From: Paenarthrobacter sp. PH39-S1
Lineage (GTDB): Bacteria > Actinomycetota > Actinomycetes > Actinomycetales > Micrococcaceae
NCBI RefSeq assembly: GCF_030063245.1
Contig: NZ_JASISR010000011.1
Coordinates: forward strand, 65,531-129,530
Length of the DNA: 64,000 nt
Reading direction: 5' to 3'
A model generated the notes under the pieces. That model made no database searches. It saw nothing but the letters and a program-made list of their open reading frames with translations, and had not been told where the DNA came from. Shown here piece by piece: positions 8,843-18,842 of the stretch; position 1 is the stretch's first letter; every line of letters begins with the position of its first letter. The position numbers and the translations under genes are program-made.

Positions 8843-9838
8843 ATGCTTGAAATAACCACATTTGAACCCCCGACATCGTTCGCCCGCGTCGATGCACCCC
8901 GCCGCCGTCCTTTGCGGGTCGGCCTCGTGCAGCACCGCTGGCTAGCTGACGCCGCTGCGCTGCGTGCCGAACTCAACCAGGGCATCGCCCGTGCCGCCGG
9001 GCACGGCGCCGGCATCGTTTTTCTTCCAGAACTCACCTTGTCCCGCTACCCGGCCGACACCGTGCCGACGTCGGCCCCCGGCACGACGGCGGAGGATTTG
9101 GCCTCCGGGCCCACCTTTACCTTCGCAGCCGAAGCGGCACGTGCCCACGGTGTGCATGTGCACGCGTCCCTGTACGAAAGGGCCGAGGCCGGTGACGGAC
9201 TGGGTCTCAACACCTCCATCCTGGTCTCCCCTGCCGGCGAGCTCGTCGGCCGCACCAGGAAACTGCACATCCCGGTCACCGAGGGCTACTACGAAGACAA
9301 GTATTTCCGCGGCGGCGACGCCGGCCAGCCCTACCCGGTCTACAACATCGAGGACCTCGTCGATGTCCGGTTGGGCATGCCCACCTGCTGGGATGAGTGG
9401 TTCCCCGAAGTGGCCCGCCTCTACTCACTCGACGGAGCGGAACTGCTCGTCTACCCGACAGCGATCGGTTCCGAGCCGGCCCATCCCGGCTTCGACACGC
9501 AACCGCTCTGGCAGCAGGTGATCGTCGGCAACGGAATCGCCAATGGCCTGTTCATGGTGGCACCGAACCGTTACGGCGACGAGGGGGCGGTGACCTTTTA
9601 CGGCTCTTCGTTTATCTCCGACCCTTATGGCCGGATCCTCGTCCAGGCGCCGCGGAACCAATCCGCGGTCCTGGTGGCGGACCTGGATCTGGACCAGCGC
9701 AAGGACTGGCTGGATCTCTTTCCCTTCCTCGCCACCCGCCGCCCGGACACCTACGGCCGCTTGACCGATCCGGTCAATAACACCATCAATGGACTGCAGC
9801 CGCAGACCACCCACATGGACCATCAGGTGCGGGCATGA
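8843..9838 (+). CDS. aguB: N-carbamoylputrescine amidase (nitrilase superfamily)
   Basis: A 331-residue carbon-nitrogen hydrolase with the full catalytic triad: E63 in FLPELTLS, K140 in GRTRKLHIP and C182 in MPTCWDEWFPE. It cleaves N-carbamoylputrescine to putrescine, CO2 and ammonia. The N-terminal extension of about 20 residues before the first beta strand is slightly long for the family. AGGAG sits 8 bases before the ATG. Its stop overlaps the start of agmatine deiminase (ATGA), and the pairing of the two enzymes gives the substrate assignment. Confidence 0.9.
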   Translation: MLEITTFEPPTSFARVDAPRRRPLRVGLVQHRWLADAAALRAELNQGIARAAGHGAGIVFLPELTLSRYPADTVPTSAPGTTAEDLASGPTFTFAAEAARAHGVHVHASLYERAEAGDGLGLNTSILVSPAGELVGRTRKLHIPVTEGYYEDKYFRGGDAGQPYPVYNIEDLVDVRLGMPTCWDEWFPEVARLYSLDGAELLVYPTAIGSEPAHPGFDTQPLWQQVIVGNGIANGLFMVAPNRYGDEGAVTFYGSSFISDPYGRILVQAPRNQSAVLVADLDLDQRKDWLDLFPFLATRRPDTYGRLTDPVNNTINGLQPQTTHMDHQVRA

Positions 9839-10875
9839 GTTGGCGGATGCCGGCGGAGACCGAGCCGCAGGAACGAATCTGGATGGCCTTCCCGGTGGAC
9901 GGCTACACACTGGGCGGGACGGCAGCCCAAGCTCACGAAGCGCGCTCAACGTGGGCCGCCGTGGCCCACGCCGCGGCCGAGTTCGAGCCGGTCACTGTGA
10001 TGGTTGACCCGAGCGCCGCGGCTGTCGCCCGGCAGTACCTCTCGGCTGATATAGACATCGTTGAAGCGCCGCTGAACGATGCTTGGATGCGGGACATCGG
10101 GCCGACCTTCGTGGTCGACGACGGCGGCAGCCGGCTCGGCGCCGTCGACTGGGTCTTCAACGGTTGGGGCCAGCAGGGCTGGGCCACGTGGGACAAAGAC
10201 GCCACGATCGGAGCCCAGGTGACGGCCGCAGCCGGGGCCGTGCCGGTAGCCTCCAAGCTGGTCAACGAGGGCGGCGCCATCCATGTTGACGGCCGGGGCA
10301 CCGTGCTAGTCACTGAGACCGTCCAGCTTGATCCGTGCCGCAACCCGGGCGCGGGCAAATCGGACATCGAGGCCGAACTGGCACGAACCCTCGGGGCCAG
10401 CAACGTGATCTGGCTGCCGCGCGGGCTCACTCGCGACGCCGATACCTTCGGCACCCGCGGCCATGTCGACATCGTCGCGACCATTCCCTCCCCAGGCGTC
10501 CTGCTGGTGCACCGGCAAGCGGACCCGGAACACCCGGACTTCACGATCTGCCAGGACATCATCGACCATCTCGCCACCACGGCGGACGCAGAGGGGAACC
10601 CATGGCGAATCGTGGAGCTTCCCGCGCCGGCGACATTGCAGGACGAGGAAGGATTCGTCGACTACAGCTACGTCAACCATCTTGTGGTCAATGGTGGCGT
10701 CATCGCCTGCCGTTTCGACGATGTTGCGGACCAAACCGCGGTGGAAATTCTCCGCGCATGTTACCCAGGCCGACGGGTCGTCACCGTCGACGCCCGACCG
10801 CTGTTTGCACGCGGAGGCGGAATCCATTGCATAACGCAACAACAACCCGCACTACACATTGATACCCCGCGCTGA
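9835..10875 (+). CDS. aguA: Agmatine deiminase
   Basis: A 346-residue PPADS/guanidino-modifying enzyme. Family landmarks are visible: WMAFP near the start, NDAWMRDIGPTF, NEGGAIHVDG, GTRGHVDI, and the nucleophile C332 in GGGIHCITQQQP. It hydrolyses agmatine to N-carbamoylputrescine and ammonia. It is translationally coupled to the upstream amidase by a 4-base overlap, so both steps from agmatine to putrescine are made together. Confidence 0.93.
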   Translation: MSWRMPAETEPQERIWMAFPVDGYTLGGTAAQAHEARSTWAAVAHAAAEFEPVTVMVDPSAAAVARQYLSADIDIVEAPLNDAWMRDIGPTFVVDDGGSRLGAVDWVFNGWGQQGWATWDKDATIGAQVTAAAGAVPVASKLVNEGGAIHVDGRGTVLVTETVQLDPCRNPGAGKSDIEAELARTLGASNVIWLPRGLTRDADTFGTRGHVDIVATIPSPGVLLVHRQADPEHPDFTICQDIIDHLATTADAEGNPWRIVELPAPATLQDEEGFVDYSYVNHLVVNGGVIACRFDDVADQTAVEILRACYPGRRVVTVDARPLFARGGGIHCITQQQPALHIDTPR

Positions 10876-10912
10876 CGCATTCGGCGACCACGCACATCAG
10901 AAAGGCGACAAA

Positions 10913-12298
10913 ATGTCACCGCAATACGGAACACTGCAGCGCCGGCTGAAGCTGCGACATGTAGTCTTCATCGGCCTTGCCTATATGTCACCATTTGCGA
11001 TGTTCGATACCTTTGGCATCGTGACCGAGGCGACCAACGGGCACGTCCCGGCGTCGTACATCATCGTCACGATCGCCGTCATCTTCACCGCATTCAGCTA
11101 TGCCAAGATGGTTCGGATCTACCCGTCTGCCGGGTCGGCGTACACCTACACCCGCAAGACCATCAATCCGGGAGTGGGCTTCCTCGTCGGCTGGGCTGCG
11201 CTGCTGGACTACCTGTTCCTGCCGATGATCAATGCCTTGTTGGCCAAGATCTATCTCTCCGCCGAGTTCCCCGACGTCCCCGGCTGGGTCTGGATCGTCG
11301 GCCTCATCGTCGTCGTCACCGTACTCAACATCGTGGGCGTGAAGATCAGCGCTTCCGCCAACATGATCATGGTCGTGTTCCAGGCAGTCGTCGCCGTCGT
11401 GCTCGTTGCCCTCACCATCAAGGCGATCCTGTCGGACAACGCCCTGCAGTTCTCCCTCGCCCCCTTCTACGCGATGGATATGGACACGGCCAGCCTGATC
11501 GGCGGCGCCTCCGTGCTTGCCCTGGCCTTCCTGGGCTTCGATGCTGTCACGACACTGTCCGAGGAGACCGTCGAGCCCAAGAAGAACATGCCGCGCGCGA
11601 TCATGTGGGTCGCAGCACTCGGTGCCCTGTTCTTCATCACGGTCACCTACTTCCTGCAGACCCTCGTCCCGGATTTGGCGTCCTTGGAACAAATCACCAC
11701 GGATACGGAGAGCGCGTCCCCGCACATTGCCCTCTTCATTGGCGGCATTATCTTCCAGACGATCTTCCTGGTCGGAGCAACCTTCTCCGTGCTGTCCTCG
11801 GGCCTCGCCTCCCAGACGAGCGCGTCCCGCCTGCTGTACGCGATGGGCCGGGACGGGATCCTGTTCAAGCGTTTCTTCGGCTACGTGCATCCGCGATTTG
11901 GAACACCTGTACTGAACATTCTCGCCATCGCGGTGATCGCCTTGACCGCGCTGATGCTGGACCTCAACTCCGCGACGTCCCTGATTAATTTCGGTGCGTT
12001 CACGGCGTTCGCCTTCGTGAATTTGTCGGTGATCGCGTTCCACATCCGCCGCAAGGGCGTCCATTTCGATGGCTCGACGCTCGGGTGGATCACGGCGCCG
12101 GCGATTGGGTTCCTGATCAATGCGTACCTGTGGGCCAATCTAGATCCGCTGGCCATGACCGTAGGTGTCGTGTGGACCCTGATCGGCGTCGTCTACCTAC
12201 TGTGGATCACTCGAGGATTCCGTCGGCCGACGCCGGAAGTGGCATTCGATGAGGCCGACGGGACTCCGCAACGCGAATCGGAAGTCGAGCTTGCGTGA
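10913..12298 (+). CDS. APC family permease, putrescine importer type
   Basis: A 461-residue, 12-segment amino acid-polyamine-organocation permease. The stretches FDTFGIV, GHVPASY, GSAYTYTRKTINPGVGF and LLDYLFLPMINALLAKIYLSA closely match E. coli PuuP. Start 10913 follows an AAAGGCGAC site; an upstream in-frame ATG at 10859 overlaps the agmatine deiminase end and would give an atypical polar leader. As the third gene of the operon it probably imports agmatine or putrescine. Which of the two is not decidable from the sequence. Confidence 0.87.
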   Translation: MSPQYGTLQRRLKLRHVVFIGLAYMSPFAMFDTFGIVTEATNGHVPASYIIVTIAVIFTAFSYAKMVRIYPSAGSAYTYTRKTINPGVGFLVGWAALLDYLFLPMINALLAKIYLSAEFPDVPGWVWIVGLIVVVTVLNIVGVKISASANMIMVVFQAVVAVVLVALTIKAILSDNALQFSLAPFYAMDMDTASLIGGASVLALAFLGFDAVTTLSEETVEPKKNMPRAIMWVAALGALFFITVTYFLQTLVPDLASLEQITTDTESASPHIALFIGGIIFQTIFLVGATFSVLSSGLASQTSASRLLYAMGRDGILFKRFFGYVHPRFGTPVLNILAIAVIALTALMLDLNSATSLINFGAFTAFAFVNLSVIAFHIRRKGVHFDGSTLGWITAPAIGFLINAYLWANLDPLAMTVGVVWTLIGVVYLLWITRGFRRPTPEVAFDEADGTPQRESEVELA

Positions 12299-12419
12299 CG
12301 GCATCGAGAATTAAAGGTCGAGAACTGACCACCCTACTCGGCGGCCTGGCCGCGATCACAGTCATGGCTCGGCCCCGACGCACGCGGGTGCAGCGCGGGC
12401 GGGGCGGTGGCTCAGCAGG

Positions 12420-13193
12420 CTAGGACGCGCGGCTGGCCTGGTCCAGGTCGTCGCCGATGATCCGGGCGGCAGCGTGCAGCAGCGGAATCGCCCGGTCCGC
12501 AAAACCTTCGTCCACCCGGGAGACCGGTCCGGACACGGAAACGGCCGTGGGCGTGGGGGCGCCGGGAATCGCCACCGCGAAGCAGCGGACGCCGATTTCC
12601 TGCTCGTTGTCATCGATGGAATAGCCGCGCTCACGGATCCGCTGCAGATCCGCCAGCAGCTCCTCGACGTCACCGATGCTCCGGTCCGTGGGGGTGGGCA
12701 TGCCGGCGCGGCCGACGATGCCGCGCACCACGTCGTCGTCGAGCTGGGCCAGAATCGCCTTGCCCACGCCGGAATCGTGGGTGTGCACGCGGCGCCCCAC
12801 CTCGGTGAACATCCGCATCGAGTGCGCGGACGGCACCTGCGCGATGTAGACCACCATGTCGCCGTCGAGCATCGCCATATTGGACGTCTCGCCCAGCTTT
12901 TGAACGAGCGACACCAGCTGCGGCCGGACCAGCGCGCCGAGCTGCTTACTGGCGCCGTCGCCGAGCCGGATCAGCCGCGGACCGAGCGCATAACGCCGGT
13001 TCGGCAGCTGCCGGGCGTAGCCCAGTTTGACCAGCGTACGCAGCAGCCGGTGGATCGTGGGCAGCGGCAGATCGGTGGAACCGGCCAGCTCGGACAGCGT
13101 CACCTCGCCGCCGGCATCGGTGACGAGCTCCAGCAATTCGAAGACACGCTCCACGGACTGCACGCCGCCGGCAGGTTTTACAGCCATTTCCAT
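12420..13193 (-). CDS. IclR family transcriptional regulator, probable allantoin/glyoxylate regulator
   Basis: About 257 residues with an N-terminal winged helix (LSELAGSTDLPLPTIHRLLRTLVKLGYARQ) and the C-terminal IclR effector domain (SGVGKAILAQL). It is divergent from the malic enzyme/malate synthase/allE operon, the layout of AllR-like repressors whose ligand is glyoxylate or allantoin. GGGAG supports ATG at 13193 or 13187; a third ATG at 13217 lacks a good site. The 203-base divergent region (13194-13396) is AT-rich around 13309-13355, but I do not see a perfect dyad there. Confidence 0.85.
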   Translation of the reverse strand: MEMAVKPAGGVQSVERVFELLELVTDAGGEVTLSELAGSTDLPLPTIHRLLRTLVKLGYARQLPNRRYALGPRLIRLGDGASKQLGALVRPQLVSLVQKLGETSNMAMLDGDMVVYIAQVPSAHSMRMFTEVGRRVHTHDSGVGKAILAQLDDDVVRGIVGRAGMPTPTDRSIGDVEELLADLQRIRERGYSIDDNEQEIGVRCFAVAIPGAPTPTAVSVSGPVSRVDEGFADRAIPLLHAAARIIGDDLDQASRAS

Positions 13194-13396
13194 CGTCTCC
13201 CGTAAGTCATGCGACATTATTTATCCGCATCGCGAAATATCCGCCCTCGTAGTCCCAAGATACCGCACCGTCGGACGCGCCGGGCCTTGAAGTGCCAAAG
13301 GGATTGTGTTTCCGCAAGATAGATAATAATATCCATAATACGAAAAGGTTTCTATCGCAGACGACGCCGGCCCGTCCGGCACCAGGAGGAAATTCA

Positions 13397-14803
13397 ATGG
13401 CGAGTCCCAGCCCCGGAAATTCGATCACCCTGCGCGTTGAAGCGCCGTCCAGCTTCACCGCCACGAGCGAGCTGGCCGCCGCGGTTGCCGCCGCGGGCGC
13501 AGCCGTCACCGCGCTGGATGTCACCGAATCCCACCACGAGCGCCTGGTGGTGGACGTCACCTGCAACACTACCGACGATGCGCACGCCGTCCGCGTCAAA
13601 GATGCGTTGGACGCGCTCGACGGCGTCACCGTCCGCAAGGTCTCTGACCGCACCTTTTTGATGCACCTGGGCGGCAAGCTCGAGGTCGTCCCCAAGGTAG
13701 CCCTGCGCAACCGGGACGATCTGTCCCGTGCTTACACACCCGGCGTCGCCCGCGTCTGCATGGCAATTGCTGAAGATCCCAGCGCGGCCCGCAACCTGAC
13801 CATCAAGCGCAACACGATTGCCGTCGTCACCGATGGCTCCGCCGTCCTCGGCCTGGGCAATATCGGCCCCGCCGCGGCGCTGCCGGTGATGGAAGGCAAG
13901 GCCGCGCTGTTCAAGCAGTTCGCCAACGTTGACGCGTGGCCGGTCTGCCTGGACACCCAGGACACCGAAGAGATCATCATGATCGTCAAGGCGCTGGCCC
14001 CGGTTTACGGCGGCGTCAACCTCGAGGACATCGCTGCCCCGCGCTGCTTCGAAATCGAAAAGCGGCTGCGCGATGAACTCGATATCCCGGTCTTCCACGA
14101 TGACCAGCACGGCACTGCCATTGTCACCCTGGCCGCGCTGACCAACGCCCTGCGCGTGGTGGACAAGAAGATCGGCGACGTGAAGATCGTGGTGGCCGGC
14201 GTCGGTGCCGCGGGCAATGCCATCATCCAGCTGCTGATCGCCGAGGGCGCCAACAATATCGTCGCCTGCGGGCGCAACGGCGCCATCAACCGCACAGAAA
14301 CCTACACCGATGCGCACCGCACCTGGCTGGCCGAGAATACCAACCCGGACAACTTCACCGGCACCCTGCACGAGGCCGTCGCCGGCGCGGACGTGTTCAT
14401 CGGCGTCAGCGGCCCGAATGTCTTGGGTGAGGAGCAGGTGGCCAGCATGGCGGAGAAGTCCATCGTCTTCGCGATGGCAAACCCCACCCCTGAGGTGGAT
14501 CCGGCCATCGCGTCCAAGTACGCCGCCGTCGTAGCCACCGGGCGCAGCGACTTCCCCAACCAGATCAACAATGTACTTGCCTTTCCCGGATTCTTCCGCG
14601 GGCTGCTCGATGCCGGCGTTGCCGACATCACGCCGGAAATGCTGGTTGCCGCCGCCACTGCAATTGCCAACCGTGTGGGCGATGATGAGCTGAACGCCAG
14701 CTTCATTGTGCCGAGCGTTTTCGACCAGCACGTTGCCGGCGACGTGGCATCAGCCGTAGCCGCCGCTGCCGGACACACCACTGAGAAGGGACAACTTTCA
14801 TGA
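13397..14803 (+). CDS. NAD(P)-dependent malic enzyme
   Basis: A 468-residue enzyme that decarboxylates malate to pyruvate. Residues about 8-85 form an ACT-like regulatory domain; the malic domain follows with [11 protein letters not shown] and [14 protein letters not shown], then the Rossmann domain with [12 protein letters not shown]. There is no C-terminal phosphotransacetylase domain, so this is the short bacterial form. AGGAGGA precedes the ATG at 13397. Its stop overlaps the malate synthase start (ATGA); together they turn glyoxylate plus acetyl-CoA into pyruvate. Confidence 0.92.
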   Translation: MASPSPGNSITLRVEAPSSFTATSELAAAVAAAGAAVTALDVTESHHERLVVDVTCNTTDDAHAVRVKDALDALDGVTVRKVSDRTFLMHLGGKLEVVPKVALRNRDDLSRAYTPGVARVCMAIAEDPSAARNLTIKRNTIAVVTDGSAVLGLGNIGPAAALPVMEGKAALFKQFANVDAWPVCLDTQDTEEIIMIVKALAPVYGGVNLEDIAAPRCFEIEKRLRDELDIPVFHDDQHGTAIVTLAALTNALRVVDKKIGDVKIVVAGVGAAGNAIIQLLIAEGANNIVACGRNGAINRTETYTDAHRTWLAENTNPDNFTGTLHEAVAGADVFIGVSGPNVLGEEQVASMAEKSIVFAMANPTPEVDPAIASKYAAVVATGRSDFPNQINNVLAFPGFFRGLLDAGVADITPEMLVAAATAIANRVGDDELNASFIVPSVFDQHVAGDVASAVAAAAGHTTEKGQLS

Positions 14804-16416
14804 CCTCCGCATCCACACCCGCCCTGACCCTTTCCGATGCGAACCCGATCGACCGGGCCGAGGAGATCCTCACTCCCGAGGCACTGGCGTTCATCGAGGA
14901 ACTGAACCGCCGCTTCGCCCCGACGCGCCGGAAGCGCCTGAACGACCGTGCCGCTAAGCGCGAGCAGGTGGCCCGGACCGGCCGGCTGGATTTCCTGCCC
15001 GAAACCGCCGATGTCCGCGCCGGCGATTGGAAGGTTGCCGCCGCGCCGGCGGCGCTGCAGGACCGCCGGGTTGAAATGACCGGCCCCGCGTCCCCGGCCA
15101 AAATGGCGATCAACGCGCTCAATTCAGGCGCCAAGGTCTGGCTGGCCGATCTGGAGGATGCCAGCACCCCCACCTGGCCGAACGTGATCGACGCAGTGCT
15201 GAACCTGCGCGACGCCGCCGCCGGGACACTGAGCTACACCTCGCCGGAGGGCAAAGAATACCGGCTGCGCACCGACGCACCTCTTGCCACCGTGATCGCC
15301 CGCCCGCGCGGCTGGCACATGGACGAACGGCATGTGCTGGTCGACGGCGAACCGGCCGTGGCCGCGCTGGTGGACTTTGGTCTGCTGTTCTTTCATACCG
15401 CCAAGCTGCTGCTGGCTAACGGCGCCGGTCCGTATTACTACCTGCCGAAGATGGAAAGCCATCTGGAGGCCAGGCTGTGGAACGAGGTCTTCGTCTTCGC
15501 GCAGGACTACCTGGGCGTGCCGCAGGGCAGCATCCGCGCCACGGTGCTGATCGAGACCATCCCGGCCGCGTTTGAAATGGATGAGATCCTCTTCGAGCTG
15601 CGCGACCATGCCTCCGGCCTCAACGCCGGCCGTTGGGACTACCTTTTCAGCATGATCAAATACTTCCGCGACGCCGGCGAGGCGTTCATTCTCCCGGACC
15701 GCGCATCCGTGGCCATGACGGCCCCGTTCATGCGCGCCTACACGGAGCTGTTGGTCAAGACCTGCCACGCCCGCGCCGCGTTCGCGATGGGTGGGATGGC
15801 AGCCGTCATTCCGAACCGGCGCGAGCCCGAGGTCACCGAGCAGGCCTTCGCGAAGGTCCGTGCGGACAAAACCCGCGAGGCCAATGACGGCTTTGACGGC
15901 TCCTGGGTAGCGCACCCGGACCTGGTTCCCATCTGCCAGGAGGTATTCGACGCCGTCCTCGGAGACCGCCCGAACCAGCTGGACAAGCAGCGCCCGGAGG
16001 TCTCCGTCACCGCGGATCAGCTCCTGGACGTGGCCTCCGCGCCGGGCGAGGTCACCGAGGCCGGAATGCGGGCGAACCTGTATGTAGCGGTGGCCTACAC
16101 CGCCGTCTGGATCTCCGGCAACGGCGCGGTGGCCATCCACAACCTGATGGAGGACGCCGCCACGGCGGAGATTTCCCGCTCACAGGTGTGGCAGCAGATC
16201 CGCAATGAGGTCACCCTCACGGACACCGGCAACACCGCCACCCGCGAGCTCGTCACGCGGATCCTGGCCGAGGAAACGGAGAAGCTGCGCGGCGAGGTGG
16301 GCGAAGAATCCTTCGAGAAGTACTACAAGCCCGCCAGCGAACTGATTGCTGATATCTGCCTCTCCGAGGAGTACACGGACTTCCTGACCACTCCCGCCTA
16401 CGAACTGGTGGGCTAG
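14800..16416 (+). CDS. aceB: Malate synthase A
   Basis: A 538-residue malate synthase of the A form, condensing glyoxylate and acetyl-CoA to malate. Landmarks include LADLEDASTPTW, the RPRGWHMDERH loop, and the strongly conserved GLNAGRWDYLFSMIK segment. Because it is in an operon with malic enzyme, a DUF6986 protein and ureidoglycine aminohydrolase, it is the purine/allantoin-induced malate synthase rather than the glyoxylate-shunt copy (no isocitrate lyase is nearby). Confidence 0.95.
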   Translation: MTSASTPALTLSDANPIDRAEEILTPEALAFIEELNRRFAPTRRKRLNDRAAKREQVARTGRLDFLPETADVRAGDWKVAAAPAALQDRRVEMTGPASPAKMAINALNSGAKVWLADLEDASTPTWPNVIDAVLNLRDAAAGTLSYTSPEGKEYRLRTDAPLATVIARPRGWHMDERHVLVDGEPAVAALVDFGLLFFHTAKLLLANGAGPYYYLPKMESHLEARLWNEVFVFAQDYLGVPQGSIRATVLIETIPAAFEMDEILFELRDHASGLNAGRWDYLFSMIKYFRDAGEAFILPDRASVAMTAPFMRAYTELLVKTCHARAAFAMGGMAAVIPNRREPEVTEQAFAKVRADKTREANDGFDGSWVAHPDLVPICQEVFDAVLGDRPNQLDKQRPEVSVTADQLLDVASAPGEVTEAGMRANLYVAVAYTAVWISGNGAVAIHNLMEDAATAEISRSQVWQQIRNEVTLTDTGNTATRELVTRILAEETEKLRGEVGEESFEKYYKPASELIADICLSEEYTDFLTTPAYELVG

Positions 16417-16418
16417 CG

Positions 16419-17687
16419 ATGGCTGAAACTCAATCACTGACAGCCGCGGACCTGGCGCACATCGATGCTTCCTGCGCCGCCACGGACCAGTTGCTTGACC
16501 GCAACTACCCGGGCGACGACGGCACCCGCCAGCCCGTGCACACCGTGTACGTGCCGGCGGACAAGTTCACCACCACCTTTGCCGCCGACTGGGGCGCACA
16601 GGGCCTTGAGGCGATCAACAACGCCGGCGGCCTCGAGCGCCTCGGCGCGCTGCTGGGGCAAGACGGGGAACTGGCTGCGGCCGTGGCTCCCCGGGTTGCC
16701 GCCAAGCTGGCGAACGAGCCGATTGAGGACCTGCGCCTGGACTTTGAGGACGGCTTTGGCAACCGCGGCGACGACGTCGAGGATGCCGCCGCCGTGACGG
16801 CCGCCAAGACCGTCAGCGCCGCAGTGGCCGCCGGGACGGCCCCGCCGTTCGTGGGCATCCGCTTCAAGTGCTTCGAGGCACCGACCCGGGCCCGGGGCGT
16901 GCGCACCCTGGACCTGTTCGTCTCCACCCTGGCGCAGGCGGGGGAACTCCCCGACGGCCTGGTGCTGACACTGCCCAAGGTGACCACGGTCGATCAGGTC
17001 AAGGCCATGGACTTCGCCGTGGGCCGTTTAGAGGAAATCCACGGACTGCATGCCGGACGCCTGCGTTTTGAGGTGCAGGTGGAAACCCCGCAGCTCATCC
17101 TGGGCCCCGACGGCACCTCCCCCGTAGCGCAGCTGCCCCACGTGGTCCCCGGACGCATCAGCGGTCTGCACTACGGCACCTACGACTACAGCGCCTCGCT
17201 GGAGATCTCCGCCGAGTACCAGTCCATGGAGCACCCGGTGGCGGACTTCGCCAAGGAAATCATGCAGCTGGCCGTGGCCGGAACGGGCATCCGCCTCTCC
17301 GACGGCTCTACTAACATCATGCCGATCGGCGACGGCGCGGACGCCGCCTGGGCACTGCACGGCCGGCTAGTGCGGCGTTCCCTGGAACGCGGCTACTACC
17401 AGGGCTGGGACCTGAACCCCGCCCAGCTGCCGAGCCGTTTCAGCGCCACGTACGCCTTCTACCGCCAAGGCCTCCCGGCAGCCGCCGTGCGCCTGCGCAA
17501 CTACGTCCAGCAGACCCCGGGCGCCGTCATGGACGAACCGGCCACGGCACGCGCCTTGGCCAACTTCATCCTGCGCGGCCTGGTCTGCGGCGCCGCCGGC
17601 GCCGAGGAAGTGCTGGCCCTGACGAGCCTTGACCAAACCCAACTGACGGCGCTGGCCCACCCGCGGCTCGCCACCGTCTCTCACTGA
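16419..17687 (+). CDS. DUF6986 family, HpcH/HpaI aldolase/citrate lyase-like protein
   Basis: A 422-residue protein starting 3 bases after malate synthase. The RLDFEDGFG motif (near residue 108) and FEVQVETPQLIL (near residue 212) correspond to the acidic and Glu-containing motifs of the CitE/HpcH TIM-barrel enzymes, which cleave or form C-C bonds with glyoxylate or pyruvate. I recognise the family as DUF6986, a conserved neighbour of allantoin/glyoxylate genes in actinobacteria; its reaction is unknown to me. Position suggests a substrate related to glyoxylate, ureidoglycolate or malate. Confidence 0.75.
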   Translation: MAETQSLTAADLAHIDASCAATDQLLDRNYPGDDGTRQPVHTVYVPADKFTTTFAADWGAQGLEAINNAGGLERLGALLGQDGELAAAVAPRVAAKLANEPIEDLRLDFEDGFGNRGDDVEDAAAVTAAKTVSAAVAAGTAPPFVGIRFKCFEAPTRARGVRTLDLFVSTLAQAGELPDGLVLTLPKVTTVDQVKAMDFAVGRLEEIHGLHAGRLRFEVQVETPQLILGPDGTSPVAQLPHVVPGRISGLHYGTYDYSASLEISAEYQSMEHPVADFAKEIMQLAVAGTGIRLSDGSTNIMPIGDGADAAWALHGRLVRRSLERGYYQGWDLNPAQLPSRFSATYAFYRQGLPAAAVRLRNYVQQTPGAVMDEPATARALANFILRGLVCGAAGAEEVLALTSLDQTQLTALAHPRLATVSH

Positions 17688-17698
17688 AGGATTCACTG

Positions 17699-18511
17699 AT
17701 GGGCAAGTACTACTACCCCGAGGGCGGCCTGCCGCCGCAAACACACCTCACCACCGAACGCGCCATCGTCAAGGAGGCCTACACGGTCATCCCCAAGGGC
17801 GTGCTGACGGACATCGTCACGAGCAACCTCCCGGGATTCACCAACACCCGGTCCTGGATCATCGCCCGCCCGATCTCCGGCTTCGCCACCACCTTCTCCC
17901 AGCTGATCGTGGAGATCGGTGCCGGCGGTGGCTCCGAGAAGCCCGAGCAGGAGGCTGGCGTCGAAGGGGTCATCTTCGTCACCAAGGGCAAGGTCAACCT
18001 GACCCTCGAGGGCGAGCTGCACCCGCTGGCGGAAGGCGGCTACGCCTACCTGGCCGCCGGTGACGCATGGAGCCTGGAGAACGTCTCCGACGACATCGTC
18101 TCGTTCCACTGGATCCGCAAGGCTTACGAGCGTCTCGAGGGCTACGAGGCCAAGTCCTTCGTCACGAGCGACGCCGAGGTGGCGCCCAACGAGATGCCCG
18201 ACGTCGACGGCGTCTGGAAGACAACCCGCTTCGCCGACCCGAACGACCTGGCTCACGACATGCACGTGAACATCGTGACGTTCCGGCCCGGCGGCGTGAT
18301 CCCCTTCCCGGAGACCCACGTGATGGAGCACGGCCTGTACGTGCTCGAGGGCAAGGCCATGTACCTGCTCAACAACGACTGGGTCGAGGTGGAGGCCGGC
18401 GACTTCATGTGGCTGCGCGCTTTCTGCCCGCAGGCCTGCTACGCCGGCGGCCCGGGCAACTTCCGCTACCTGCTGTACAAGGACGTCAACCGGCAGATCC
18501 GCCTGACGTAA
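17699..18511 (+). CDS. allE: (S)-ureidoglycine aminohydrolase
   Basis: A 270-residue bicupin. The YYYPEGGLPPQT start, the first cupin with EGVIFVTKGKVNLTL, and the second with PETHVMEHGLYVLEGKAMYLLNNDWVEVEAGDFMWLRAFCPQACYAGG match AllE/UGlyAH, where the His/Glu set of the second cupin binds manganese. It releases ammonia from ureidoglycine to give ureidoglycolate, the precursor of glyoxylate. It is the last gene of the operon and is followed by a strong hairpin. Confidence 0.92.
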   Translation: MGKYYYPEGGLPPQTHLTTERAIVKEAYTVIPKGVLTDIVTSNLPGFTNTRSWIIARPISGFATTFSQLIVEIGAGGGSEKPEQEAGVEGVIFVTKGKVNLTLEGELHPLAEGGYAYLAAGDAWSLENVSDDIVSFHWIRKAYERLEGYEAKSFVTSDAEVAPNEMPDVDGVWKTTRFADPNDLAHDMHVNIVTFRPGGVIPFPETHVMEHGLYVLEGKAMYLLNNDWVEVEAGDFMWLRAFCPQACYAGGPGNFRYLLYKDVNRQIRLT

Positions 18512-18842
18512 CCGGCGGCATCTCGCTTGGTCGATCGCTACCGTCCGGTGATCCAGACTCCTTTTGCCGCTCGTCTGGACGGATGCCGCTGAAATTTCCA
18601 CGGTATCCGTCCATTTCCACGGCATCTCGGGAGCCGGTGGCGCCTGATGACTCCGTGATGCCGTGCGAATTTTGACCCCTGACCCACACGGTGATCGACC
18701 AGGGCCGGCCACGGCCGCGTGGAGATCCCAGGCGAGCCCGCCAGGTCACCTTTCGTCTGGGTTACGGACGCCGTTTGCCGGCGCGGTACCGACACCACAG
18801 GAGCCACCGATCGGCCGATGTCGCTTCTGCTAGGGTCTGTCC
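18512..18842. other. Intergenic region with a short direct repeat
   Basis: No gene is supported here. Besides the hairpin, the 14-base motif ATTTCCACGG(T/C)ATC occurs twice, at 18594-18607 and 18613-18626, the first copy within the hairpin. The ATPase start codon at 18843 follows with no strong ribosome site. Confidence 0.6.
18577..18612 (+). terminator. Stable hairpin downstream of allE
   Basis: A 12-base-pair stem (GGACGGATGCCG pairing with CGGTATCCGTCC, one G-U pair) with a 12-base loop lies 66 bases after the allE stop. There is no U-tract, so intrinsic termination is only probable. Confidence 0.5.
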
